DNA of 64,000 nucleotides, from the NCBI GenBank assembly GCA_038232055.1, contig JBBSIN010000003.1, positions 8,220 through 72,219 of the forward strand. Reading direction: 5' to 3'. This document shows positions 26,308 to 34,102 of this stretch, in pieces. The notes beneath the pieces were generated by a model. The model saw only the letters and a program-made list of their open reading frames with translations, ran no database searches and was not told the DNA's origin. The translations under genes were made by a program, and so were the position numbers. The DNA comes from JBBSIN01 sp038232055. GTDB lineage: Bacteria > Actinomycetota > Actinomycetes > JADGOV01. The first letter of the stretch is position 1. Each line of letters starts with the position of its first letter.

Positions 26308-27240
26308 TCACGTCCCGCCGAGCCAGTCCATCCGCCGCAGGATGACGCCTTCGCGAAGCGCCCACGGGCACAGCTCCAGCTCGTCGACGTCGAAGGCCTC
26401 CATCGCGGCGGCGGCCACGACGGCACCGGCCGGCAGCTGCCCAGCCCTTTCGGCGGACACGCCGGGCAGCGCAGACCGGCGGGCGGACCGCATCGTGCTG
26501 AGCTTGTCGGGCATCGCCCGAAGGTCGCTGTCGCGGAGCGTACGGCGGGCGTACGGTCCGGCGGCGTACGGCGCAGCTCCCGCGATGCGGGCGAGGGAAC
26601 GGAAGGTTTTGCTGGTGCCCACCACGCGGTCCGGCGCGCCTTCCCTGGCCACCTCGCGGCCCGGACCGGCCAGCTCCTTGCGGACGTGGCGGCGCAGCTC
26701 GCGTACGGCGGAGGGCCTGGGTGGGTCACCGGGCAGCCAATCGCGGGTCAGGCGGCCGGCGCCGAGCGGCAGCGAGATGGCGACCGCGGGCTCCTCGTCC
26801 GGACCACTAGCGATCTCCAGGGAACCGCCACCGATGTCGAGGACGAGGAGCCGGCCGGCACTCCAGCCGAACCAGCGACGGACCGCGAGAAACGTCATGC
26901 GGGCTTCATCGTGACCGGATAGGACCTGCAGGTCGACCCCTGTCTCGGTGCGCACCCGGTCGAGCACGGCGTCGACGTTCGTCGCCTCCCGCACCGCCGA
27001 GGTCGCGAACGCGACGAGGTCCTCGACGCCGAGGTCGTCGGCCGCCACCGCCGCCTTGTGCACCGCCGTGACGAGCCGCTCGGCACCCGCCTTGGACAGC
27101 GCGCCGTCGCGGCCCACGAGCTGGGCGAGGCGCAGCTCGGACTTCACCTTCGCCGCCGGAAGCGGGCACGCCCCGGCGTGCGCGTCGACGACGAGCAGGT
27201 GGACCGTGTTCGAGCCCACGTCCAGAACGCCCAGCCGCAT
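26308..27240 (-). CDS. ppx: Exopolyphosphatase / guanosine pentaphosphate phosphohydrolase (Ppx/GppA)
   Basis: A 310-residue ASKHA-fold phosphatase of the short actinobacterial type without a C-terminal HD domain. The two phosphate-binding loops are DVGSNTVHLLV (residues 6-16) and DIGGGSLEIA; the catalytic glutamate region is ATSAVREATN. It removes terminal phosphates from polyphosphate or pppGpp. It converges on regX3, in keeping with the polyphosphate theme of the region. ATG start at 27240. Confidence 0.92.
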   Translation of the reverse strand: MRLGVLDVGSNTVHLLVVDAHAGACPLPAAKVKSELRLAQLVGRDGALSKAGAERLVTAVHKAAVAADDLGVEDLVAFATSAVREATNVDAVLDRVRTETGVDLQVLSGHDEARMTFLAVRRWFGWSAGRLLVLDIGGGSLEIASGPDEEPAVAISLPLGAGRLTRDWLPGDPPRPSAVRELRRHVRKELAGPGREVAREGAPDRVVGTSKTFRSLARIAGAAPYAAGPYARRTLRDSDLRAMPDKLSTMRSARRSALPGVSAERAGQLPAGAVVAAAAMEAFDVDELELCPWALREGVILRRMDWLGGT

Positions 27241-27257
27241 GGACGAGACGGTAGCCG

Positions 27258-28181
27258 TCAGCCGCGCCGGTAACAGACGTCGACGTCCCAACGGGTGAAT
27301 CCCAGTGCCTCGTAGACCGAGATGGCACGAGTGTTGGACTCGTCGACGTAAAGCATCGCCTGCGCAAGGCCTTTCGACCGAAGGTGCCGCAGGCCGACGA
27401 GTGTCAGCGCCGGGCCGAGATGCTCTCCCTGCGCCGACGGGTCCACTCCCACGACGTAGACCTCGCCGATCGGTTCGTGTCCGTGCCGGCCCGGCTGGAC
27501 GTGCTCACCGTGGACCTTCGTCCAGTGGAAGCCGACCAGCTCGCCGTCGCGCTCGGCGAGGAAGAAGCCGGCCGGGTCGAACCAGGGCTCGTGCTCCCGA
27601 CGGCGCAGATCCTCGATATCCCAGTGCCCCGGGTCGGGATGCGCTGCGAACGCGCGGTTGTTGACGTCGATCCAAGCGCTCTCGTCCTGGCCGACGACAA
27701 AGGTGCGCAGCGTCACGTCGGCCGGCAGGACGGGTGCGGGAAGCGGTGCGTAGAGCGAACGCCGCATCTGCCAGAGCACCCGCTCCCGCTGGAAACCCAT
27801 CGATCGTGCCAGCGCTGCCGCCCTCGGGTTGCGGCCGTGCGCCCACAACCGCAGTCGCCCGTCCGGGGCGTCCTCGAGCAACGCCGCGACGACCTGGCGG
27901 GCCAGGCCGAGCCGTCGGTACGCCGGCGCTACGGCAAGCTCGGCGCTCGGCCCCTCGACCGGGTCGGTGACGTCGAGGTGGGCGTAGGCCACGAGGTGGC
28001 CGTCGCAGGTGCCGAGGACGTTGCGCACGGGTTCGTCGCCGCCGTAGCGCAGGTGCAGCATGACGTGCTCGGAGAGGGGGCGTACGCCGTCCGCCTCGGT
28101 CACCTCGTCGACGAGCCGAAAGACCTCTCGCACCTCGTCGGCGGACAGGCGCGCGCGACGCTCGATCGCCGGGTCGGCCAC
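27258..28181 (-). CDS. mshD: Mycothiol synthase
   Basis: A 307-residue protein of two tandem GNAT domains that acetylates Cys-GlcN-Ins in the last step of mycothiol synthesis. The N-terminal half has LAVAPAYRRLGLARQVVAALL, and the C-terminal active half has VYVVGVDPSAQGEHLGPALT and ALGFTRWDVDV. The start is GTG. It lies 17 bp upstream of ppx in the same direction. With mshA at 48744 it shows a mycothiol-using organism. Confidence 0.95.
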   Translation of the reverse strand: MADPAIERRARLSADEVREVFRLVDEVTEADGVRPLSEHVMLHLRYGGDEPVRNVLGTCDGHLVAYAHLDVTDPVEGPSAELAVAPAYRRLGLARQVVAALLEDAPDGRLRLWAHGRNPRAAALARSMGFQRERVLWQMRRSLYAPLPAPVLPADVTLRTFVVGQDESAWIDVNNRAFAAHPDPGHWDIEDLRRREHEPWFDPAGFFLAERDGELVGFHWTKVHGEHVQPGRHGHEPIGEVYVVGVDPSAQGEHLGPALTLVGLRHLRSKGLAQAMLYVDESNTRAISVYEALGFTRWDVDVCYRRG

Positions 28182-28207
28182 CGCCTCACGCTAGTGGGCC
28201 GGCCACG

Positions 28208-28927
28208 TCACCGTCTCGCCGGCTGCTCCGCCGAAAGCGCCTTCGCAGGCGGCGTAACGAACTTGTAACCGACGTTGCGCACGGTGCCGATGGTCGTCTC
28301 ATGCTCCGGACCGAGCTTCGCCCGAAGCCGCCGCACGTGGACGTCGACCGTCCGCGCACCGCCGTAGTAGTCGTAACCCCAGACCTCCTGCAGGAGCTGA
28401 GCCCGGGTGAAGACCCGACCCGGGTGCTGCGCGAGGAACTTGAGCAGCTCGAACTCCTTGAACGTGAGGTCGAGCGAGCGCCCGCGCAGCCGGACGGCGT
28501 ACGTCGTCTCGTCGATCGCCAGCTCGCCTCGGCGGATCGCACCAGCGTCGGCCATGGAGTCGACCGCGGCGGGCGCGGCCGCGCGGGACTGAGCCAGCCG
28601 AAGCCGGGCCTCGACCTCGGCCGGGCCGGCCCGGTCGAGCAGGACGTCGTCGACCGCCCACTGCGCCGAGAGGGCGACGAGCCCGCCCTCGGTCAGTACC
28701 GCGAGCAGGGGGACGGAGAGACCGGCGGCCCGCAGGACGCGGCACAGCCCCCGGGCGGCGGAGAGATCCCCGCGGGCGTCGACGATGACGGCGTCGACCG
28801 GCGGGGCGTCGAGGAGCGCGGCGGGTTCGGCCGGAGCGAGCCGCACGTCGTGGCCGAGCAGCGCCAGCGCCGGCAGGACGTCGGCCGACGACGGCGCGTC
28901 GGTCAGCAGCAGCAGCGTGGACCCGAT
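28208..28927 (-). CDS. glnR: GlnR-type nitrogen response regulator (start unresolved)
   Basis: An OmpR-type regulator matching actinobacterial GlnR: N-terminal LLLLTDAPSSADVLPALALLG, DVLLDRAGPAEVEARLRLA, and winged helix with LTFKEFELLKFLAQHPGRVFTRAQLLQEVWGY-type sequence. GlnR is an orphan regulator that activates glnA, amtB and related genes under nitrogen limitation. No ATG, GTG or TTG occurs in frame where the protein should begin. The position aligned with the usual initiator reads ATC-GGG-TCC-ACG-CTG (28927-28913), and the nearest canonical start is a GTG about 100 bp further upstream inside the divergent gene. The boundary given is therefore the homology-based start. Confidence 0.85.
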   Translation of the reverse strand: MGSTLLLLTDAPSSADVLPALALLGHDVRLAPAEPAALLDAPPVDAVIVDARGDLSAARGLCRVLRAAGLSVPLLAVLTEGGLVALSAQWAVDDVLLDRAGPAEVEARLRLAQSRAAAPAAVDSMADAGAIRRGELAIDETTYAVRLRGRSLDLTFKEFELLKFLAQHPGRVFTRAQLLQEVWGYDYYGGARTVDVHVRRLRAKLGPEHETTIGTVRNVGYKFVTPPAKALSAEQPARR

Positions 28928-28945
28928 GAGGGGAGAATAGTCACT

Positions 28946-29713
28946 ATGGCGCTTCTGCTGCCCGAGTCCGCGAGCCCGCTGGCGCTCACGACGAGCGACG
29001 GCGAGCGGCTCGACGGCGTACACCTGCCGGGCGCGGAGCGTGACCTCGCCATCGTCGTTGCCCACGGCTTCACCGCGTCCTGGCGGCGGCCGCGCAACGT
29101 GCGGGTGGCTCGGGCACTGGCCGCGCACGCCGGCGTCGTCGCCTTCGACTTTCGTGGCCACGGGCGCTCCACTGGCCGGTGCACCGTCGGCGACCGCGAA
29201 GTACTGGACGTCGACGCGGCCGTCGCCGCCGCGCGAGGTCTCGGCTACGGACTCGTCGCCACCTGCGGCTGGTCGATGGGCGGCGCGGTCGTCCTGCGGC
29301 ACGCGGCCCTGCGCCGCGGTGTCGACGCCGTCGCAAGCATCAGCGCGCCGGCCCGCTGGTTCTACCGCGGCACGACGCCGATGCGCCGCGTGCACTTCGT
29401 CATCGAGCGACGGATCGGGCGGTTGCTGGCCCGACGGCTGCTGCGCACGCGGATCGCGTCGCAGGCGTGGGACCCCGTGCCGGAGTCGCCCGAGGAGGTG
29501 GTCGGCGCTATCGCGCCCACGCCGCTGCTGCTCGTCCATGGCGACAGCGACGGGTTCTTCCCGGTCGATCATGCGACGGCGCTCGCCGCAGCCGCCGGCC
29601 AGCCCGCCGAGCTGTGGATCGAGCCTGGCTTCGGCCACGCCGAAGGAGCCGTGTCGGACGCCCTGCTGGACCGGATCGGCCGCCGGGTTCGCGAGCTGGT
29701 CGCTCTCCCGTGA
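28946..29713 (+). CDS. Alpha/beta hydrolase
   Basis: A 255-residue serine hydrolase: oxyanion HGFTASWRRP, FDFRGHGRS, nucleophile elbow GWSMGG, catalytic aspartate in HGDSDGFFP and histidine in GFGHAE. There is no signal peptide; the substrate is unknown. A GAGGGGAGA ribosome-binding site lies at 28928-28936. It diverges from glnR with almost no spacer, and its stop overlaps the MoaD-like gene as GTGA. Confidence 0.88.
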   Translation: MALLLPESASPLALTTSDGERLDGVHLPGAERDLAIVVAHGFTASWRRPRNVRVARALAAHAGVVAFDFRGHGRSTGRCTVGDREVLDVDAAVAAARGLGYGLVATCGWSMGGAVVLRHAALRRGVDAVASISAPARWFYRGTTPMRRVHFVIERRIGRLLARRLLRTRIASQAWDPVPESPEEVVGAIAPTPLLLVHGDSDGFFPVDHATALAAAAGQPAELWIEPGFGHAEGAVSDALLDRIGRRVRELVALP

Positions 29714-29958
29714 TCACTCTTCGCTACTGGGCCGCGGCCAAGGCGGCCGCCGGCGTCGCCGACGAGACCTACGACGCCCCGACGCTCGCCGTAGCGCTCG
29801 CCACCGCGGCCGCCGCTCACGGCGAGCGGCTCGCCGCCGTACTCGCCCGCTGTTCGTTCCTCGTCGACGGTCAGCCCGTCGGCGTGCGCCCCGCGGCCGA
29901 CATTCCGCTTGCCGACGCAGCGGTGGTCGAGGTGCTGCCACCGTTCGCGGGGGGTTAG
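29710..29958 (+). CDS. MoaD/ThiS family ubiquitin-like sulfur carrier
   Basis: An 82-residue beta-grasp protein that ends in the diagnostic GG (VLPPFAGG). The C-terminal glycine is adenylated and thiocarboxylated by an E1-like enzyme to donate sulfur for molybdopterin or another cofactor. No moaE or other molybdopterin gene is in the window, so the pathway is not fixed. Coupled to the upstream hydrolase (GTGA) and 5 bp before the DUF2993 gene. Confidence 0.85.
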   Translation: MITLRYWAAAKAAAGVADETYDAPTLAVALATAAAAHGERLAAVLARCSFLVDGQPVGVRPAADIPLADAAVVEVLPPFAGG

Positions 29959-29963
29959 CGGCC

Positions 29964-30665
29964 ATGCGCCGGCTGCTCGCTGTACTCGTCGTGCTCGCCG
30001 TCCTGTTGGTGGCCGCCGACCGAATCGCGGCGGCGCTGGCCGCCGGCAAGGTGGCGGCGGAGATCCAGCGGACGGTGGGCCTTCGGTCCAAGCCACACGT
30101 GCGTCTCGGCGGCTTTCCGTTCCTCACCCAGGCGTTCCGGGGTCGATACGACGACGTCCAGGTGATGGCCGACGACGTACGGACGCAGGACATCCGGGTG
30201 GCATCGATCGACGCGCAGCTGCACGGCGTACGACTTCCGCTCGCGAAGGCACTCGCCGGGTCGGTCGAGTCCGTGCCGGCGAGGACGGCAAGCTCGACGG
30301 CGCTGCTGCGCTACGCCGACCTGTCCGCCGCGCTGCCGGACCGGCGGCTCACCCTCGCCGCCGACCACGGACGGCTGAGGTTACGCGGCTCGGTCGAGTT
30401 CCTCAGCCAGACCTACGCCGCCTCCGCGCTCGGTACTCCGCGAATTCAGGGTGACCGGGTGTCAGTAGCCCCGCGCGAGATCCAGATCGAGGCAGGGCCC
30501 GCCGGGGTGGCGACCTTGCCGGGTACGGTCGCCGGCCTGACGTTCTCCCAGCGCATCGTGCTGCCCTTCGGCCTGCGGCTGCGCTCGGTGCAAGTGCGAC
30601 CGGAAGGGCTGCAAGTCACGGCTCGCGGAAGCGACGTCGTCCTCGGCCCGATGACACGGCAGTGA
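29964..30665 (+). CDS. DUF2993 / LmeA-like lipid-binding protein
   Basis: A 233-residue protein with an N-terminal membrane/signal helix (about residues 3-22) and a DUF2993 body: VRLGGFPFLTQAFRGRYDDV is typical, as is the C-terminal LRLRSVQVRPEGLQVTARG. LmeA of mycobacteria binds phospholipids in the periplasm and is needed for mannan elongation; the role here is inferred from the family only. Its stop overlaps the sigma factor GTG. Confidence 0.87.
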   Translation: MRRLLAVLVVLAVLLVAADRIAAALAAGKVAAEIQRTVGLRSKPHVRLGGFPFLTQAFRGRYDDVQVMADDVRTQDIRVASIDAQLHGVRLPLAKALAGSVESVPARTASSTALLRYADLSAALPDRRLTLAADHGRLRLRGSVEFLSQTYAASALGTPRIQGDRVSVAPREIQIEAGPAGVATLPGTVAGLTFSQRIVLPFGLRLRSVQVRPEGLQVTARGSDVVLGPMTRQ

Positions 30666-31216
30666 ACCGGCACCGCCCCGAAGCCGTGGCTGAGGGTGTG
30701 ACGGACCCCGCACCGACGAGCGAGTCGCTGCTGTGCGCGCTGTACGCCGAGCACGGCGCAGCGCTGCTGGCCTTCACTCAGCGATTGACCGGCAACCGGG
30801 CCCGCGCGGAGGACGTCGTACAGGAGACGCTGCTGCGCGCATGGCGGCACGCCGACTCCCTCGCGCCGGAACGCGGTGCCGTGCGCCCGTGGCTGTTCAC
30901 AGTGGCCCGGCACATCGTCGTCGACCAGCAGCGGGCCCGGCGGGCACGGCCGATCGAAGTGGGCGACGAGGTGCTCGCCGTACTTCCGGCCGAGGACGCC
31001 CTGGACCGGGCGCTCGAGGCGTGGCAGGTCGCCGAGTCGCTCGCGACACTGCGCCCCGAGCACCGGGACGTCATCGTCGAGACCTACTACAGAGGTCGCT
31101 CGGTGGCCGAGGCCGCCGCCGCGCTGGGCATCCCGGCCGGCACCGTGAAGTCGCGCACCTACTACGCACTGCGGGCCCTTCGTCTCGCGCTCGAGGAGAG
31201 AGGGGTGACGCCGTGA
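30662..31216 (+). CDS. ECF sigma factor
   Basis: A 184-residue sigma-70 factor with region 2 (RAEDVVQETLLRAWRHAD, RPWLFTVARHIVVDQQRA) and region 4 (LRPEHRDVIVETYYRGRSVAEAAAALGIPAGTVKSR). The architecture and the coupled zinc-finger anti-sigma gene resemble the mycobacterial SigL/SigM type. The start is the GTG overlapping the preceding stop; a GTG 12 codons later is an alternative. The stimulus is unknown. Confidence 0.9.
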   Translation: MNRHRPEAVAEGVTDPAPTSESLLCALYAEHGAALLAFTQRLTGNRARAEDVVQETLLRAWRHADSLAPERGAVRPWLFTVARHIVVDQQRARRARPIEVGDEVLAVLPAEDALDRALEAWQVAESLATLRPEHRDVIVETYYRGRSVAEAAAALGIPAGTVKSRTYYALRALRLALEERGVTP

Positions 31217-31875
31217 CGTGCGAGCAGGTCAGGCTCTGTCTCGGCGCGTACGTCGTTGGCGCGCTGGAGCCGGCGGAACGCTCGGCCGTCGACGTACACC
31301 TGCCCGCCTGCCCTCCCTGCCGCGACGAGCTCTCCTCGTTCGCGGGGCTGCCCGGGCTGCTCGGCCGGCTCTCCGCCGACGAGGTCGTCGACCGCCCGTC
31401 GGTCGCCGCGCCCGCCCTGCTCGAACGGACGCTCGCCGAAATGCGCCGCCGTCGCCGGCTGCGACGGCGGGTCGCCGCCGCGGCCGCCGTCGCGACAGTG
31501 CTGGCCCTTGCCGGCGCGGGCGTGGGCATCGCCGTGACCGGGCAGCACCCACGCCCGGTGGTCGCGGCCGCAGGCAGCGTCCACGCGGCGCTGACGCTTC
31601 AGCCGCGGCACTGGGGTACGGCGCTGCGCCTGCGGCTCTCCGGCGTACGCCCCGGTGAGCACTGCTCGCTCGTCGCGTTCGCCCGGGACGGCCGTCGGGA
31701 GGTCGCCGGAGCGTGGGAAGCCACGTACGACGGCGTGGCCGAGGTCACTGGTGCGACCTCCATTCAGCGGCAGGACCTGGATTCGCTGACCGTGGTGACG
31801 GCCGCCGGCAGCACGCTCGTGCGCCTGCCGGGGGCGATGCGGGAATCGTCCGGGCCGGTCCGCCCGTTGCCCTGA
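31213..31875 (+). CDS. Zinc-finger anti-sigma factor
   Basis: A 220-residue membrane protein. The N-terminal zf-HC2 domain has the H-x3-C-x2-C motif in VHLPACPPCRDEL plus an early cysteine (VTCEQV). A membrane helix lies at about residues 85-108, followed by an extracytoplasmic domain of about 110 residues. The GTG start overlaps the sigma gene stop, the standard arrangement for a sigma/anti-sigma pair. It presumably holds the ECF sigma at the membrane until an envelope or redox signal releases it. Confidence 0.88.
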   Translation: MTCEQVRLCLGAYVVGALEPAERSAVDVHLPACPPCRDELSSFAGLPGLLGRLSADEVVDRPSVAAPALLERTLAEMRRRRRLRRRVAAAAAVATVLALAGAGVGIAVTGQHPRPVVAAAGSVHAALTLQPRHWGTALRLRLSGVRPGEHCSLVAFARDGRREVAGAWEATYDGVAEVTGATSIQRQDLDSLTVVTAAGSTLVRLPGAMRESSGPVRPLP

Positions 31876-31926
31876 CATGCCAGTGCCCTGACATGCCAGT
31901 GCGGTGGAGGCGGTAAGGTGAGCGCC

Positions 31927-32007
31927 GTGTTCCTGACAACAGAGTTGACCAAGCGCCGCGTGGTGGATTTCCGCCGCGTCGGCAGCTGCCTCTGTCCACT
32001 GTCCTGA
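31927..32007 (+). CDS. Cysteine-rich leader peptide (attenuator uORF)
   Basis: A 26-codon frame, GTG to TGA, encoding MFLTTELTKRRVVDFRRVGS followed by CLCPLS. The ELTKRR-V-D-x-x-R-V core and the terminal C-x-C are the pattern of actinobacterial putative leader peptides found upstream of sulfur-assimilation genes. Mycobacterial polycysteine leaderless uORFs control their operons in response to cysteine supply. The peptide precedes the sulfurtransferase-sseC pair. A perfect 8-bp hairpin begins 3 nt after its stop. No Shine-Dalgarno site is obvious, in keeping with a leaderless transcript. Confidence 0.75.
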   Translation: MFLTTELTKRRVVDFRRVGSCLCPLS

Positions 32008-32009
32008 CC

Positions 32010-32030
32010 GGGACGGCTCGCCGCCGTCCC
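32010..32030 (+). promoter_or_regulatory. Attenuator hairpin after the cysteine leader peptide
   Basis: GGGACGGC (32010-32017) pairs perfectly with GCCGTCCC (32023-32030) around a 5-nt loop, starting 3 nt after the leader stop codon. Ribosome stalling at the two Cys codons (31999-32007 region just upstream) could change its folding. There is no T-tract, so control may act on translation or through Rho. Confidence 0.6.
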
Positions 32031-32156
32031 TGATCCGCGCATCCGGTTTCGCGCGACCACCGTTTCGCCACCGTGCCGATCGCCCCGCCTGCCGGTTTCG
32101 TCCCCGGCCCGTCCGTTCCTTCCGCAGCAATTCTCGCCAGCAAGGGAGTTCCCCAC

Positions 32157-32990
32157 ATGAGCCGTACCGACGTTCTCGTCGACCCCGACTGGGTCGAGTC
32201 GCACCTGAACGACCCGAACGTCGTCCTCGTCGAGGTCGACGAGGACACCGCCGCCTACGACAAGGGTCACCTCCAGGGCGCAGTCAAGATCGACTGGAAG
32301 CTGGACCTGCAGGACCAGGTACGCCGCGACTTCGTCGACAAGGCGCAGTTCGAAGTCCTGCTGTCGGCCAAGGGAATCGGCAACGACGACACGGTCGTGC
32401 TCTACGGCGGCAACAACAACTGGTTCGCGTCGTACGCCTTCTGGTATTTCAAGCTCTACGGCCACGACTCGGTGAAGCTGCTCGACGGCGGCCGAAAGCG
32501 GTGGGAGCTCGACTCCCGCCCGCTGACTGACGAGGTCCCGCAGCGGGAGCGGACGTCGTACACGGCGCAGGAGCCGGACAACGACATCCGGGCGTTCCGC
32601 GATGAGGTGCTCGCGGCGATCGGCGCCACAAACCTGGTGGACGTCCGTTCGCCGGACGAGTACAGCGGGCGGCTGCTGGCGCCAGCGCATCTGCCACAGG
32701 AGCAGGCGCAACGCGCCGGGCACATTCCGACGGCGAAGAACATTCCGTGGTCCAAGGCAGCCAACGACGACGGCACCTTCCGATCCGACGACGAGCTCCG
32801 CGAGCTCTACTCCGGTGCGGGCGTCGACCTGGGCCGGGACACGATCGCCTATTGCCGCATCGGTGAGCGCAGCGCACACACCTGGTTCGTGCTCCACGAG
32901 CTGCTCGGCCAGCCGAACGTGAAGAACTACGACGGCTCGTGGACCGAGTACGGCTCTCTGGTGGGCGTGCCCATCGAGAAGGACGCCTGA
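32157..32990 (+). CDS. Thiosulfate sulfurtransferase (rhodanese)
   Basis: A 277-residue tandem-rhodanese protein. The inactive N-terminal domain (DPDWVESHL...VEVDEDTAAYDKGHLQGAV) is followed by the catalytic domain with VDVRSPDEY and active-site Cys233 in AYCRIGERSAH. It transfers sulfane sulfur from thiosulfate to thiophilic acceptors. It matches the CysA2/SseA-type actinobacterial enzymes. AAGGGAG at 32142-32148 is the ribosome-binding site. It overlaps sseC (TGATG) and is preceded by the cysteine leader peptide and hairpin. Confidence 0.93.
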   Translation: MSRTDVLVDPDWVESHLNDPNVVLVEVDEDTAAYDKGHLQGAVKIDWKLDLQDQVRRDFVDKAQFEVLLSAKGIGNDDTVVLYGGNNNWFASYAFWYFKLYGHDSVKLLDGGRKRWELDSRPLTDEVPQRERTSYTAQEPDNDIRAFRDEVLAAIGATNLVDVRSPDEYSGRLLAPAHLPQEQAQRAGHIPTAKNIPWSKAANDDGTFRSDDELRELYSGAGVDLGRDTIAYCRIGERSAHTWFVLHELLGQPNVKNYDGSWTEYGSLVGVPIEKDA

Positions 32991-33289
32991 TGTGCGGCGC
33001 GCCCGTGGGCGGCGTACCGCTAACCGACTTCGACGTCACCAAGGAGGCCGTGATCGTCGGGGAGGTCACGCGCGACGGCATCCCGGTCGGCGGTGCCTAC
33101 GTCCGGCTCCTCGACGACAGCGGTGAGTTCACCGCCGAGGTCGTCGCGTCGGCGACCGGCGGCTTCCGGTTCTTCGCGGCTCCCGGCAAGTGGACACTGC
33201 GCGCCCTGGCGCCTGGTGGCCGGGGGGAGTCGATCGTGGCGGCCGACCGCGGCGCGATCGCGGAGACCCGCATCGAGATCGCCGCCTAG
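32990..33289 (+). CDS. SseC family protein (DUF1416)
   Basis: A 99-residue beta-rich protein with the family N terminus MCGAPVGG and a transthyretin/carboxypeptidase-regulatory-like fold (GEVTRDGIPVGGAYVRLLD, TGGFRFFAAPGKWTLRAL). It is always found next to the thiosulfate sulfurtransferase in actinobacteria; function unknown. The ATG shares a base with the sulfurtransferase stop, so translation is coupled. Confidence 0.9.
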   Translation: MCGAPVGGVPLTDFDVTKEAVIVGEVTRDGIPVGGAYVRLLDDSGEFTAEVVASATGGFRFFAAPGKWTLRALAPGGRGESIVAADRGAIAETRIEIAA

Positions 33290-33331
33290 CGCCGGTCAAC
33301 ACCTGCTCACCCGGCGGTGGGAAGCCGCTCG

Positions 33332-33760
33332 TCACCGTGGGTAGCGAGCGACGTAGCGGCGCTGCCAGGGCGTTTCCACTGCCCGCGGGTGATAGTGCCG
33401 GCGAACGTAGCTGACCGCTTCGGCCGAACGCGCGCCGTCGAGGACGACCAGACAGGCCAGCGCGGTGCCGGTTCGGCCCCGCCCACCAGTGCAGGCAACC
33501 TCGACCCGCTCACGTGCGGCTCGCTGCCACAGGTCGGCCAGCGCCTCTCGGGCCTCGACCCTGTCGGCAGGCAGCCACCAATCCGGCCACCGCAACCAAC
33601 GCGACTCCCACGCGACGGCCGGCGGTGATTTGCCCTGCAGGTACAGCGCGAACTGGGGCAGGGGGCCGGCGGGCAGTGCGTCCCGTAGTCCTCGTCCTCG
33701 CACCAGACGCCCTGACGGTAGGCGCAGGACGCCTGGGGCGGACTGCTTCCACGGTTCCAC
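33332..33760 (-). CDS. Protein-tyrosine/dual-specificity phosphatase family protein
   Basis: A 142-residue protein with the cysteine phosphatase P-loop ACTGGRGRTG (C-x5-R) about two-thirds along, followed by the helix TALACLVVLDG. The start GTG at 33760 (VEPWKQSAPGVLRLPSGRLVRGR) gives the typical short actinobacterial form; the frame is open further upstream but is not homologous there. The substrate is unknown. It lies downstream of, and converges on, the sseC gene. Confidence 0.8.
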   Translation of the reverse strand: MEPWKQSAPGVLRLPSGRLVRGRGLRDALPAGPLPQFALYLQGKSPPAVAWESRWLRWPDWWLPADRVEAREALADLWQRAARERVEVACTGGRGRTGTALACLVVLDGARSAEAVSYVRRHYHPRAVETPWQRRYVARYPR

Positions 33761-33794
33761 CCGGCGACCGTAACGAGGATCCCGTCTGACGCTG

Positions 33795-34018
33795 TCAGGT
33801 CGCCGGGACGCCGTCGGCCGCGCGGCCCCGCGCGGCCACGTCGAGCTTGGCCATCCCGAGCATCGCCTGCATTGCGCGCTGGGCTCGCTGCGGGTCTGGA
33901 TCGGCGAACACCTCCTCCATCCCGGTCGGTACGACCTGCCAGGACAGGCCGTACCTGTCCTTGAGCCAACCGCATTGCCCTTCCGCACCGACCGCCGTAC
34001 CGGAAGAAACTCATCGCC
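33795..34018 (-). pseudogene. C-terminal fragment of a PhnB-type VOC/glyoxalase protein
   Basis: The reverse strand encodes CGWLKDRYGLSWQVVPTGM, then DPDPQRAQRAMQAMLGMAKLDVAA, then a stop at 33795-33797. This is the characteristic end of PhnB-like VOC proteins, which are normally about 140-160 residues. Only about the last 65 codons remain, and the upstream sequence switches to the start of a RelE-type toxin. It looks like a deletion or recombination scar. Confidence 0.65.
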
Positions 34019-34102
34019 CGCTGCGGCTGCCTCAGCCGGCAGCCGGTCAGTGAGCGCCCGACGAGCCGGGGGCGCCGTCCCCAGCTCGTACGGGTCACTC
34101 AC
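34019..34102 (-). pseudogene. RelE/ParE-type toxin, N-terminal fragment
   Basis: From the GTG at 34102 the frame reads SDPYELGTAPPARRALTDRL and PAEAAAA, the usual beginning of RelE-family mRNA interferase toxins in actinobacteria. The similarity stops after about 28 residues, where the sequence joins the VOC fragment. The catalytic C-terminal half is missing, so no active toxin is made. The start overlaps the antitoxin stop as GTGA, the normal antitoxin-first TA layout. Confidence 0.65.

Noticed and set aside
31764..32897. 377-codon minus-strand frame across the sulfurtransferase gene
   Set aside because: Antisense shadow. The plus-strand frame has the rhodanese active site and ribosome-binding site.
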